DNA of 64,000 bases from Sulfitobacter guttiformis (GTDB lineage Bacteria > Pseudomonadota > Alphaproteobacteria > Rhodobacterales > Rhodobacteraceae): NCBI RefSeq assembly GCF_003610455.1, contig NZ_RAQK01000001.1:2108001-2172000 (forward strand), given 5' to 3'. Positions 27,429 to 34,932 of the stretch are shown in pieces; within the stretch, counting starts at the first letter, position 1; each line of letters begins with the position of its first letter. Both the position numbers and the translations under genes were made by a program. The notes under the pieces were generated by a model. The model was not told where the DNA came from, made no database searches, and saw only the letters and a program-made list of their open reading frames with translations.

Positions 27429-27453
27429 CGCGCCGCGGATCATCTGCGGCGCG
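27429..27453 (+). terminator. GC-rich hairpin between DctP-like and DctQ-like genes
   Basis: CGCGCCGC (27429-27436) pairs with GCGGCGCG (27446-27453) around a nine-base loop; TATTTC follows. As with the two other hairpins after binding-protein genes in this window, it probably gives more binding protein than permease rather than full termination. Confidence 0.5.
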
Positions 27454-27475
27454 TATTTCAACGCGGGAGTGAAAG

Positions 27476-27982
27476 ATGCGAATGTTTGGCAAGATCTATC
27501 TTGGAGTCCTTTATGCAATGGCGGGGATTGCGGGTGCGATGCTAATCTGGTTGATGATTTCGGTCGTCACCTCCGTGATGATGCGCAATCTGGGGATGCA
27601 GCCGTTTGCTTGGCTGTTCACCTCCAGTGAATATGCGATCCTCTATATGACCATGCTTGGTGCGCCGTGGCTGGTACGCGAAAAGGGCCACGTTCATATC
27701 GAACTGGTGACTGCAGCACTACCCGGTAGTGCCCGCCGCGCCGTCAGCCGCTTTGTCGCGGCCTGTTGTGTGGCTGTCTGCGCTCTGCTCGCGTGGAAAG
27801 GGGGAGAGCTGATGCTCAACAACATTGCGCGCAACGATCTGGATGTGCGCGCCTACTACTTTCCAAAATGGATACTCACCGCGGCCTTTCCCATCAGCTT
27901 TGGCTTGATGGCAGCCGAATTCAGCCGCTTTGTTTTTGGCGCTGATCTCATGCACTCCGGCGAAGCAGGAATTCACGAATAA
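27476..27982 (+). CDS. TRAP transporter small permease, DctQ family
   Basis: The 168-residue membrane protein has four predicted helices, the normal DctQ layout. WLMISVVTSVMMRNLGMQPFAW and EYAILYMTMLGAPWLVREKGHVHIELV contain the conserved family residues, including the GAPW-KGHV motif. Its stop codon TAA overlaps the start of the next gene by one base (TAATG). It forms the TRAP membrane complex with the large subunit. Confidence 0.9.
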   Translation: MRMFGKIYLGVLYAMAGIAGAMLIWLMISVVTSVMMRNLGMQPFAWLFTSSEYAILYMTMLGAPWLVREKGHVHIELVTAALPGSARRAVSRFVAACCVAVCALLAWKGGELMLNNIARNDLDVRAYYFPKWILTAAFPISFGLMAAEFSRFVFGADLMHSGEAGIHE

Positions 27983-29289
27983 TGGAATGGTTTGAATCGC
28001 TTGCGCTGTTGCTGGGGTCTATTCTTCTGCTCATGGCCATCGGCATGCCCGTCGCATTGGCATTTTTAGCGGCTAATATTGTTGGCGCATGGCTTTTTAT
28101 GGGTGGCGCGAGGGGCGTCACGCTGATGCTCAACAACGGCTTCGGCAGCTTGACCAATTTTGCACTTGTGCCGATCCCGCTATTCTTGCTCATGGGCGAG
28201 ATATTTTTTCACACCGGCCTCGGGGCACGGATGTTCAATGCGATCGATAAACTCTTGGGGCGCCTGCCTGGCCGGCTCAGCTATGTCACTGTTTTGGGCG
28301 GTACGGCGTTCTCCACCCTATCGGGGTCTTCTATGGGCTCCACCGCCTTGCTGGGGTCGTTGATGGTGCCTGAAATGACAGAGCGCGGATACAAAAAGAA
28401 AATGTCCATTGGTCCGATTCTCGGCACCGGTGGATTGGCGATCATCATACCGCCCTCGGCACTTGCGGTATTGCTGGCGACACTGGCACGGGTTGATGTG
28501 GGGGCATTGCTGATTGCGGGTATTATTCCCGGTCTGATACTTGCCTGCTTTTATATTGCTACAATTTACATACAGACAAAAATGGACCCTGACGCTGCCC
28601 CTGCATACGACGTCGAGACAATCGGGCTGGGCCAGAAGTTTGCGCTGTTGTTCAAGGATATTCTGCCGATGCTATCGGTGATGATCCTCATCGTGTTCGG
28701 CATGGTTGGCGGTTTGATCACCCCCTCCGAGGCCGCCGCGTTCGGTGCGCTGGGTGTGCTTATCCTCGCTGTTATATTCCGCTGCCTCTCGTGGGAGGTT
28801 ATGAAACGCTCAATCGTGGGCGCGCTGCGGGTAACGCTTATGGCCTATCTGATCGTGTTCGGCTCTGCCACGTTTAGCCAGTTGCTGGCGTTCTCCGGCG
28901 CAAGCTCTGGTTTGATCCGGTGGGCCACCTCTTTTGATCTCGCACCGATCGCGATGCTTTTGGCGATGTTTGCTGTGCTGCTGTTGCTGGGCATGTTCAT
29001 GGAGCAAATTTCAATGATGCTGCTCACAGTGCCGATCTTCTTCCCGCTTGCACTGACACTCGGGTTCGATCCGATCTGGTTTGCCCTCATCATCCTGCTG
29101 GCTCTTGAGATCAGTTTTACCACACCGCCCTTCGGGCTACTCCTGTTTGTGATGAAAGGAGTGGCGCCCAAGGACACAACCATGCGCGAGATCTACGGCG
29201 CCGCGATGCCCTATATCGGGTGTTCGATGTTGCTCGTTTTCTTGCTGATCCTGTTCCCGCAGATTGCCTTGTGGTTGCCCAGCTTTTGA
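27982..29289 (+). CDS. TRAP transporter large permease, DctM family
   Basis: A 435-residue protein with about 12 membrane segments. Family motifs are present: GMPVALAFLAANIVG near the N-terminus, PLFLLMGEIFFHTGLGARMF, GGTAFSTLSGSSMGSTALLGS, GTGGLAIIIPPSALAVLLA and FTTPPFGLLLFVMKG. It carries sodium-coupled solute translocation. It ends 35 bases before the convergent prepilin peptidase gene; no hairpin was found between them. Confidence 0.92.
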   Translation: MEWFESLALLLGSILLLMAIGMPVALAFLAANIVGAWLFMGGARGVTLMLNNGFGSLTNFALVPIPLFLLMGEIFFHTGLGARMFNAIDKLLGRLPGRLSYVTVLGGTAFSTLSGSSMGSTALLGSLMVPEMTERGYKKKMSIGPILGTGGLAIIIPPSALAVLLATLARVDVGALLIAGIIPGLILACFYIATIYIQTKMDPDAAPAYDVETIGLGQKFALLFKDILPMLSVMILIVFGMVGGLITPSEAAAFGALGVLILAVIFRCLSWEVMKRSIVGALRVTLMAYLIVFGSATFSQLLAFSGASSGLIRWATSFDLAPIAMLLAMFAVLLLLGMFMEQISMMLLTVPIFFPLALTLGFDPIWFALIILLALEISFTTPPFGLLLFVMKGVAPKDTTMREIYGAAMPYIGCSMLLVFLLILFPQIALWLPSF

Positions 29290-29323
29290 TGGGGCAGGGC
29301 GGAACACGACATGCCAAAGCAGC

Positions 29324-29773
29324 CTAGAGTAATGGTACGACGGCTTCTTTCAGCCAGACCGTGATAAATCCGAGCGCAAGCCATGGGCCGAATGCCAGTG
29401 GCTTGCGTACGCCACCTCTGCGGCAAAGTGCAAATGCCAGCCCGCCGAGACTCGCGACCAGTAAAACCTGCGGCAGCAGTAAAGCACCAAGCCATGTGCC
29501 GCTGGCCGCAAAAAGCTTTGCATCGCCAAGACCAAGGCCCTCGGTGCCATGCCGCGTGAAGTAGTAATGTCCGATTAACCAGAACAAGGCGAAGCCCCCA
29601 GCACCGCCAATGGCTGAAGACAACAAGGCGACACCGCCATCCGGAGCACTGATCGCCAAACCGGCCACAACCAGAGGTATGGTATAATGGTCGGGCAGGC
29701 GAAGCTGTTCCAAATCGATCCATATGAGCCGCGCCAGTATCAGGATCAGTATAGCCGTAATAAAAAACGTCAC
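29324..29773 (-). CDS. Prepilin peptidase, short CpaA/TadV-like form lacking the methylase domain
   Basis: The 149-residue membrane protein has about five helices and the two aspartates of the aspartic A24 prepilin peptidases: D20 in WIDLEQLRLPD and D84 in GLGLGDAK, the GxGD motif. The cytoplasmic zinc-binding methyltransferase domain of GspO/PilD is absent, so it is only the catalytic half, as in TadV/CpaA. It probably cleaves the leader peptides of the pseudopilins GspG, H, I, J and K encoded nearby, all of which keep a Gly before the cleavage site. It stands alone on the minus strand. Confidence 0.85.
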   Translation of the reverse strand: MTFFITAILILILARLIWIDLEQLRLPDHYTIPLVVAGLAISAPDGGVALLSSAIGGAGGFALFWLIGHYYFTRHGTEGLGLGDAKLFAASGTWLGALLLPQVLLVASLGGLAFALCRRGGVRKPLAFGPWLALGFITVWLKEAVVPLL

Positions 29774-29923
29774 TGGATCAGCCTCTTAAAGTAAACTGGT
29801 TAAATAAAGCCGACGCAGGTGAAACTAAGTCACGACCCCTCGCGTGTCTCGACCGGGTTATAAAAATAATCTCGTTAATAATAAAACCGGGTGGAAAACT
29901 TTTCGCTCAACCAGGAGAGACGA

Positions 29924-31483
29924 ATGCAATTTACAAACAAAGCTGTACGATTTGCAATGACGGTCAGTGCTGCTGCACTTATTGCTTCATCGGCAACAGC
30001 GTCTTCGCATCGCGAAGCGCCGGGTATCACTGAGCAGCCAAAAGTCGATGCTTCCGACTTTTACATGTTTAAAAGCTATGAGCCCGGTCGCGGAAAATTT
30101 ATCACATTCATCGCGAACTATATTCCGTTGCAGGCACCCTATGGTGGTCCGAACTACTTCACGATGGATCCCGACGCGATTTATGAAATCCACATCGACA
30201 ATGATGGCGATGCCGTAGAAGACATCACATTCCAGTTCGACTTTGCAAACGAGCTGGCAAACGATGGCGCGGGCATTGCTCTGCAGATTGGCGATGCAAC
30301 TGTCGCGATACCGCTGCGTACAGCGGGTCAGATCACCGGCGCTGCATCCGATTCGCTAAACGAGATCGAAAGTTATACGCTGACACATATTACTGGCGAC
30401 CGTCGGTCGGGTACCCGTAGCGCTGTGACAGGTCCGAATGGTGCAAAATTTGCCAAGCCACTTGATAACATCGGCGAAAAAACATTCCCTGACTATCGCA
30501 CCTATGCGGATAGCTTCATCAACGAGGTCACTATTCCGGGCTGCTCCACTCCGGGCAAGGTATTTGTTGGGCAGCGCGCTGAGGCATTCGCGGTGAACCT
30601 TGGTCAGGTATTTGACCTTGTGAACCTCGTACCGCTCGAAGGCTCCATCGAAAACACCCGTGAAAACGATGATCTGGTTGGGCGGTTCAACGTAACATCG
30701 CTTGCGATCGAAGTGCCTACAGAATGTGTCGTGGGTACCGGCAACGGTGTAATCGGTGCTTGGACGACAGCGAGCCTGCCACAGGGTAACGTTGAAGATC
30801 CATCGCCAACCTATGCGGCTACTTCCCAGTACGGCGGCGCATTTGTGCAGCAGTCGCGTTTGTCCAACCCGTTGGTCAACGAACTGGTCATCGGTCTGCC
30901 TGACAAGGACCTCTTTAACGCTGCCGAGCCGACACAGGACAGCGCACTGGCCGTCTATGTGACTAACCCGACACTGCCCGCACTGGTTGACATTCTGTTC
31001 CGCGACGCACTGGGTGCTCCAGACAACATCGCGCCGTCCAACTTCCCGCGCAATGACCTTGTCGCGGCCTTCCTTACCGGATTTCCGGGTTTCAACCAGC
31101 AGTCCATCGTGACCGGCTCTGAAATGATGCGCCTGAACACGGCAGTGCCCGCAACCTTCCGCGGGGGTCAAAGTCCTTTTGGTGTCGTAGCTGAGGATCT
31201 TGCAGGTTTCCCTAACGGTCGTCGTCCTGGTGATGATGTGGTTGATATCGCGCTGCGCGTTGTTATGGGCGCACTTTGCCACAACGTACCACTTGGTGCT
31301 GAACTGGGTGTAGAGGGTGCAGTCGAAGACACCGACAGCGACAACATCAATCTGGGTTACTGTAACCCCGAAGATGCGCCAGTCGGCAATGCACCGTTCA
31401 TTGATGGCGCGCCAATCTCGGCTCGTGACATGCAGAACGTGTTTCCATACCTGAACACACCACTGCCCGGCGCAGTAAACTGA
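29924..31483 (+). CDS. DUF4331 secreted protein
   Basis: The start at 29924 (MQFTNKAVRF) has AGGAGAGACG eight bases upstream. The 519-residue protein has a Sec signal peptide (about 1-28, ending TATAS) followed by SSHREAPGI, which is diagnostic of DUF4331. The mature chain is acidic and has four cysteines, in pairs at GCSTPG/TECVVG and ALCHNV/GYCNPE, suggesting disulfides. No function is established for the family. It and the following mini-lipoprotein gene lie inside the type II secretion region, between the prepilin peptidase and gspK, so it is a candidate secreted client. Confidence 0.88.
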   Translation: MQFTNKAVRFAMTVSAAALIASSATASSHREAPGITEQPKVDASDFYMFKSYEPGRGKFITFIANYIPLQAPYGGPNYFTMDPDAIYEIHIDNDGDAVEDITFQFDFANELANDGAGIALQIGDATVAIPLRTAGQITGAASDSLNEIESYTLTHITGDRRSGTRSAVTGPNGAKFAKPLDNIGEKTFPDYRTYADSFINEVTIPGCSTPGKVFVGQRAEAFAVNLGQVFDLVNLVPLEGSIENTRENDDLVGRFNVTSLAIEVPTECVVGTGNGVIGAWTTASLPQGNVEDPSPTYAATSQYGGAFVQQSRLSNPLVNELVIGLPDKDLFNAAEPTQDSALAVYVTNPTLPALVDILFRDALGAPDNIAPSNFPRNDLVAAFLTGFPGFNQQSIVTGSEMMRLNTAVPATFRGGQSPFGVVAEDLAGFPNGRRPGDDVVDIALRVVMGALCHNVPLGAELGVEGAVEDTDSDNINLGYCNPEDAPVGNAPFIDGAPISARDMQNVFPYLNTPLPGAVN

Positions 31484-31495
31484 TAGGGGGATCTG

Positions 31496-31708
31496 ATGAA
31501 ACTTAAATCAAAATCTTCCGCTTTCGGCGCCCTGCTTTTGTTAGCAGCATGCGGCGGCGGTGGCGCGGCGGTTGGAGTAGCCGGAATTTCCAGCCTTGGG
31601 TCCGGATTTGTCCAGATGTTTGCGGCAGCCCCAAACTCCGACCCTGTTGACGCACAAGCCGTCAATATTACCGCAGTGAGCCTCACCGCAGCCCCGTTTA
31701 ACCCATAA
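31496..31708 (+). CDS. Small lipoprotein, unknown function
   Basis: The 70-residue protein has a signal peptide with a lipobox LAAC (Cys19) followed by four glycines; after lipidation about 50 residues remain, rich in Ala, Val and Ser, with no recognised domain. A GGGGGATCTG ribosome-binding region lies 12 bases after the DUF4331 stop, so the two are co-transcribed. It may anchor or chaperone the DUF4331 protein at a membrane. It is too short to be a typical GspS pilotin. A strong terminator follows. Confidence 0.7.
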   Translation: MKLKSKSSAFGALLLLAACGGGGAAVGVAGISSLGSGFVQMFAAAPNSDPVDAQAVNITAVSLTAAPFNP

Positions 31709-31731
31709 CGGCGGCGTCATACCAAACGCAG

Positions 31732-31755
31732 CGGCCCTCCCTGATCGGAGGGCCG
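31732..31755. terminator. Strong bidirectional terminator hairpin
   Basis: CGGCCCTCC (31732-31740) and GGAGGGCCG (31747-31755) form a perfect nine-base stem with loop CTGATC. It lies between the convergent mini-lipoprotein and gspK genes and is followed by GTTTGC on the plus strand; GC-rich terminators of this form between convergent genes usually serve both. Confidence 0.75.
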
Positions 31756-31764
31756 TTTGCATGT

Positions 31765-32625
31765 CTACTGTTCCGCGCTGTCCGGCTGTTCATAGACAAA
31801 ACGCCGGCCGGTAATCTCCACCGTTTTAGCTCCGCGTTCAGTGCTCCGGACAATCGTGCTCTGCAATCTGATTTCTGCATCTCCCGCCTGTGCCAGAATA
31901 TCGACGCTGTAGGCATTCGAAATCAGACCACTGTTTTGGGGCCGCAGGACGTTCGCCCTGCTCAGATCCTCAAGTGTCAATGATCCGCGCCCTTCGCGTA
32001 GGCGGATAAGCTGGCTTGCCTGACTTCTGTTTTGCAACATGACACCCAACAAGAACGGATCAACCGAATTGAGGTTCACCGTGCCCTGAACAGGCAGTGC
32101 CGTAACATAAGGCCTCATCGCAGCCAGAGCTTCCGGCGCAACGCCAAAGGATAATAGATCATCAAGACTGCCAACAGGGCCGGTGAAAGCGAGAATGCGG
32201 ATGATCTGGTTCGCGATCTGTGGCGGCTGGTCCAGCGCTATCATCAGGCGTTGGGCAAACGCCTGCGTCCCTGCATTTGCGTCTGCCAGCTGGTTAATGT
32301 CGAATTTGGCCTGCAAATCCGTCACCTGAACCGAGAATTCTCCGGTCGGCAGCACAACCTCGTTTTGAATGACCCCCAGCGCCCACGGCTCGTTGAGGTG
32401 GTCGGTCTCTGGCCCGTCATCGAGATCCCGGCGCAAGGCATCTACAACTGATGCCTCCGCTCCAAACGCGATTTGCTCGACAACGGCTGCATCGGCAGCA
32501 CGCAATACCCTGTCAGTTGCCGCTCCCTGGGTCGAGATCAGCACCAGCATTAACCCTCCCGCGATTGCCAGAACCACAAGAACGTTAACCAAAACCACGC
32601 CTGCATCTTGAGAACGCGGGCTCAT
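31765..32625 (-). CDS. gspK: Type II secretion minor pseudopilin GspK
   Basis: The start at 32625 has AGGGCAG upstream and overlaps gspJ by four bases. The 286-residue protein opens with the prepilin leader and DAG, then VVLVNVLVVLAIAGG; the +5 residue after the cleavage site is Asn, not Glu, which is normal for GspK, the tip pseudopilin. The large globular domain contains QFDINQLADA-like and VNLNSVDPFLLGVML motifs typical of GspK. It should cap the pseudopilus with GspI and GspJ. Downstream it meets a terminator. Confidence 0.88.
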   Translation of the reverse strand: MSPRSQDAGVVLVNVLVVLAIAGGLMLVLISTQGAATDRVLRAADAAVVEQIAFGAEASVVDALRRDLDDGPETDHLNEPWALGVIQNEVVLPTGEFSVQVTDLQAKFDINQLADANAGTQAFAQRLMIALDQPPQIANQIIRILAFTGPVGSLDDLLSFGVAPEALAAMRPYVTALPVQGTVNLNSVDPFLLGVMLQNRSQASQLIRLREGRGSLTLEDLSRANVLRPQNSGLISNAYSVDILAQAGDAEIRLQSTIVRSTERGAKTVEITGRRFVYEQPDSAEQ

Positions 32626-33173
32626 CTGCCCTGACCTGCGGGCAGAACGATGAGGCGGGTTACGCTGTGGGGGACAGGACCCTCCGTGCGTCCAATGCTG
32701 AGGGTCACCTCTGCCGCGATCGGAGTAGGGGCCGTTTGTTCGCCTGCGGGGGGCCAGATGCTGTGCCATTGGCGCGCGCGGTCCATGACGCGCCACTGTG
32801 CCGACGCAATGCCGGACAGCAGCTGTTGGCGGACGGGGGGCGCTTGGGGCATCTCAATCTGGCGCACCATCACAGCATCATCGAGGCGATAGGCAACTCT
32901 GGCCGACGCCAGTCCCTGACTCCGTTGGAACGCGATTGATTGTGTATCGAGAGTGACGGCAGAAGGTGTGATTTGGGCAAGGTCGCGGCGTATGATCAAA
33001 AAGGCGCGGTCAATTTCCGCGAGCCGCTCAAGCCGTCCTTCCGTGCGCTCTCCGGTGCGCGCTACTGTGTTTAGAACGGCGAGGCCAGCAATGCCTATTA
33101 CGGCAAATATCGCAAGTGACACCAAGACCTCGATCAGGCTCAGCCCTGCATCGCGGCTCCGCTCTGCGGTCAT
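32622..33173 (-). CDS. gspJ: Type II secretion minor pseudopilin GspJ
   Basis: Start at 33173 (MTAERSRDAGLSLIEVLVSL), chosen for the ATGA overlap with the upstream LpoA-like gene and because the prepilin leader MTAERSRDAG is then complete. It is 183 residues with the cleavage motif DAG/LSLIE and the conserved Glu at +5. GspJ forms the pseudopilus tip with GspI and GspK. It is sandwiched between the LpoA-like gene and gspK in a three-gene operon that is separate from the other gsp blocks. Confidence 0.88.
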   Translation of the reverse strand: MTAERSRDAGLSLIEVLVSLAIFAVIGIAGLAVLNTVARTGERTEGRLERLAEIDRAFLIIRRDLAQITPSAVTLDTQSIAFQRSQGLASARVAYRLDDAVMVRQIEMPQAPPVRQQLLSGIASAQWRVMDRARQWHSIWPPAGEQTAPTPIAAEVTLSIGRTEGPVPHSVTRLIVLPAGQGR

Positions 33174-34285
33174 ACAGATGTGCTGCCGATCAGGCTGAAA
33201 TCCCCAGCGCCGACCCTCAGCACTCCAAGCCCGCGCTCGCACTGGCCGGAACGGTCAAACCGGTATGGACCGATCACGCCGGTGAACCCCTCCTTGCGGG
33301 TAAGTCCCTTGGCCGAGAGCTGGCCGGTCTGGCCGAGAATACGCAGGAGTTCGACCCCGTCGAGAACAAGGCCGCTAATGATGCCCCCCGGGGTTCCCGA
33401 CGCGTTGCGAAATGCCTCGTCAAAGGCGGCAAAGCGTAGCGGGTCCGGCGCTGCAAACCATGCGTCGCGGAAGGCGGGCTGTTGCGACAGATCAAGGGCG
33501 GACCACTGTGTGGATCCCAGTAGCTGAATGCCTGATCCGCGCAGCGCTTCGGCAAAGGGGAGAAGGGTGCCATCTGCGACAGGTATGTAAACCGCATCCG
33601 GCAATTTGCCGCCCGCCGAGAGTGCAGCCATAAGGCCATCAGGACTGCCCCGCGTAAGGGTGGGCCGCACCGAGAGACCCAATGCCTGACCCGCGCGCTG
33701 GGCAGAAGCGGCGGATTGTGCGCCAAACGTGCCGGGCGGGACCACAACAGCCACATCGCGCAGATTACGCTGTGCCGCGATCGAGAGGATCGCTTGCGCT
33801 GATTGTGCGGTCGTCACGCCAAAAACGAATGTGCCACCCCCCGCAAGTTCTTCGTTGTTGGACAAGGTCACAACAGGCACACGCACGGCATTGCCCACCG
33901 CGCTGGCCTGCGCGCTGAAAACAGGGCCTACCAGCATTTTGGCACCGCTTGCGACCGCTTGTTTCGCCGCCGCGACAGCCGTTTCCGGAGCTGAACCGCA
34001 ATCGACAATTTCGATGCCGACACCGGGTCCGCCGCCAAGGGTTGCAGCGGCCTGCAATGTCTGGCCTAATTCGGCTGACGCACCGGACAGGGGCAATAAA
34101 AGCGCAGACTTCTGCGGACCGCCCGATCCGCGTGTGGCACCCGCCGCTGGCAGTGATATTTGTCCACAATTCGATACAAGGGAGACAACCGATGCCGCTG
34201 ATAAGCCGGTCAAAATCCGCCGGCGCGAAAGGCGGTCATCCGCTGCGCAGGCTGCGACATTTTCTGATTGGGTTGGCTTTGACAT
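33170..34285 (-). CDS. LpoA-like penicillin-binding-protein activator (periplasmic-binding-protein fold)
   Basis: The ATG at 34285 has GAGGA upstream. The 371-residue protein has a twin-arginine-like leader SRRRILTG and then SLVSNC, a poor lipobox that might still lipidate. The rest has a type 1 periplasmic-binding fold: LLLPLSGASAELGQTLQAAATLG, LVGPVFSAQASAVGNA, VVTLSNNEELAGGGTFVFG and YIPVADG, as in the C-terminal half of LpoA; the N-terminal TPR half is absent. LpoA activates the peptidoglycan synthase PBP1a in enterobacteria. Here it is translationally coupled to gspJ, suggesting cell-wall work during secretion-system assembly. Its 5' end overlaps gspN by 94 bases. Confidence 0.8.
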   Translation of the reverse strand: MSKPTQSENVAACAADDRLSRRRILTGLSAASVVSLVSNCGQISLPAAGATRGSGGPQKSALLLPLSGASAELGQTLQAAATLGGGPGVGIEIVDCGSAPETAVAAAKQAVASGAKMLVGPVFSAQASAVGNAVRVPVVTLSNNEELAGGGTFVFGVTTAQSAQAILSIAAQRNLRDVAVVVPPGTFGAQSAASAQRAGQALGLSVRPTLTRGSPDGLMAALSAGGKLPDAVYIPVADGTLLPFAEALRGSGIQLLGSTQWSALDLSQQPAFRDAWFAAPDPLRFAAFDEAFRNASGTPGGIISGLVLDGVELLRILGQTGQLSAKGLTRKEGFTGVIGPYRFDRSGQCERGLGVLRVGAGDFSLIGSTSV

Positions 34286-34932
34286 GTGTGATCCTCGTCT
34301 CGTTGATCGGGATAAGTGGTGTCGTGATGCCGGTAAGCCTGATTACACGTAATACAGATTTATCGCCAGCAGTCATTGCTGTCTACGGCTCCATCCGTAG
34401 CGGGAAGGCCGACCTTAAAGGTGGCTACCAGCTTGAGTGGCACAGCAGTGCAGGGGTGCTCTGGCTGCCTCATTTGCGAACCGAATTTGTGCTTGAAGGA
34501 GCGGACAGTAGGGTGACCGGCACGCTGCGCACAGGCCTGCGCGGGATCAAGGCCCGCGATGTTGCGGGCCGTGCCGGTCCCGGCCTTGCGCAGCTGGTAG
34601 AGGGCGCATGGCTCTGCGATATGACTGCCCGCCTGAGCGATGTAAACTTCGGTTGGTATTGGCGATCCGCGCAGGCCTCTGGTCTGGTGAGTACGCCGCA
34701 GGGGACATGCAGCAAGGACGGTCGCCAGATCACGGTGCCCTCTCTGACCCTCGTCCTCGGGCAAGTGGAGCGGGACGCTTCTTTGGTCCTCACAGGGGCG
34801 CAGGAGGCGGCGTTGGCGACGGTTCGTGTGCGGCGTGAACGCAGGATTGATATCGAGATCCTACCCGCAGCGGCCGATGTATTTCCACAGCTGCCTCGGG
34901 GTGGCCCGATCAACCTGCAACTGCCGTTCTGA
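34192..34932 (+). CDS. gspN: Type II secretion protein GspN
   Basis: The start at 34192 follows AAGGGAGACAACCG, a good ribosome-binding site; the longer frame to 33949 has no support. The 246-residue protein has a short basic tail, one membrane anchor (RRLRHFLIGLALTCVILVSL, about 18-43) and a periplasmic part typical of GspN. GspN is an optional inner-membrane component thought to support GspL, GspM and GspC. It stands alone on the plus strand; its stop TGA abuts the gspF stop (TGATCA), and its first 94 bases overlap the start of the LpoA-like gene on the other strand. Confidence 0.82.
   Translation: MPLISRSKSAGAKGGHPLRRLRHFLIGLALTCVILVSLIGISGVVMPVSLITRNTDLSPAVIAVYGSIRSGKADLKGGYQLEWHSSAGVLWLPHLRTEFVLEGADSRVTGTLRTGLRGIKARDVAGRAGPGLAQLVEGAWLCDMTARLSDVNFGWYWRSAQASGLVSTPQGTCSKDGRQITVPSLTLVLGQVERDASLVLTGAQEAALATVRVRRERRIDIEILPAAADVFPQLPRGGPINLQLPF

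Noticed and set aside
31496..31708. Mini-lipoprotein as a GspS-type secretin pilotin
   Set aside because: Only about 50 mature residues remain after the lipid Cys, with no helical bundle pattern; pilotins are usually around 100 residues. It is also co-transcribed with the DUF4331 gene rather than with gspD.
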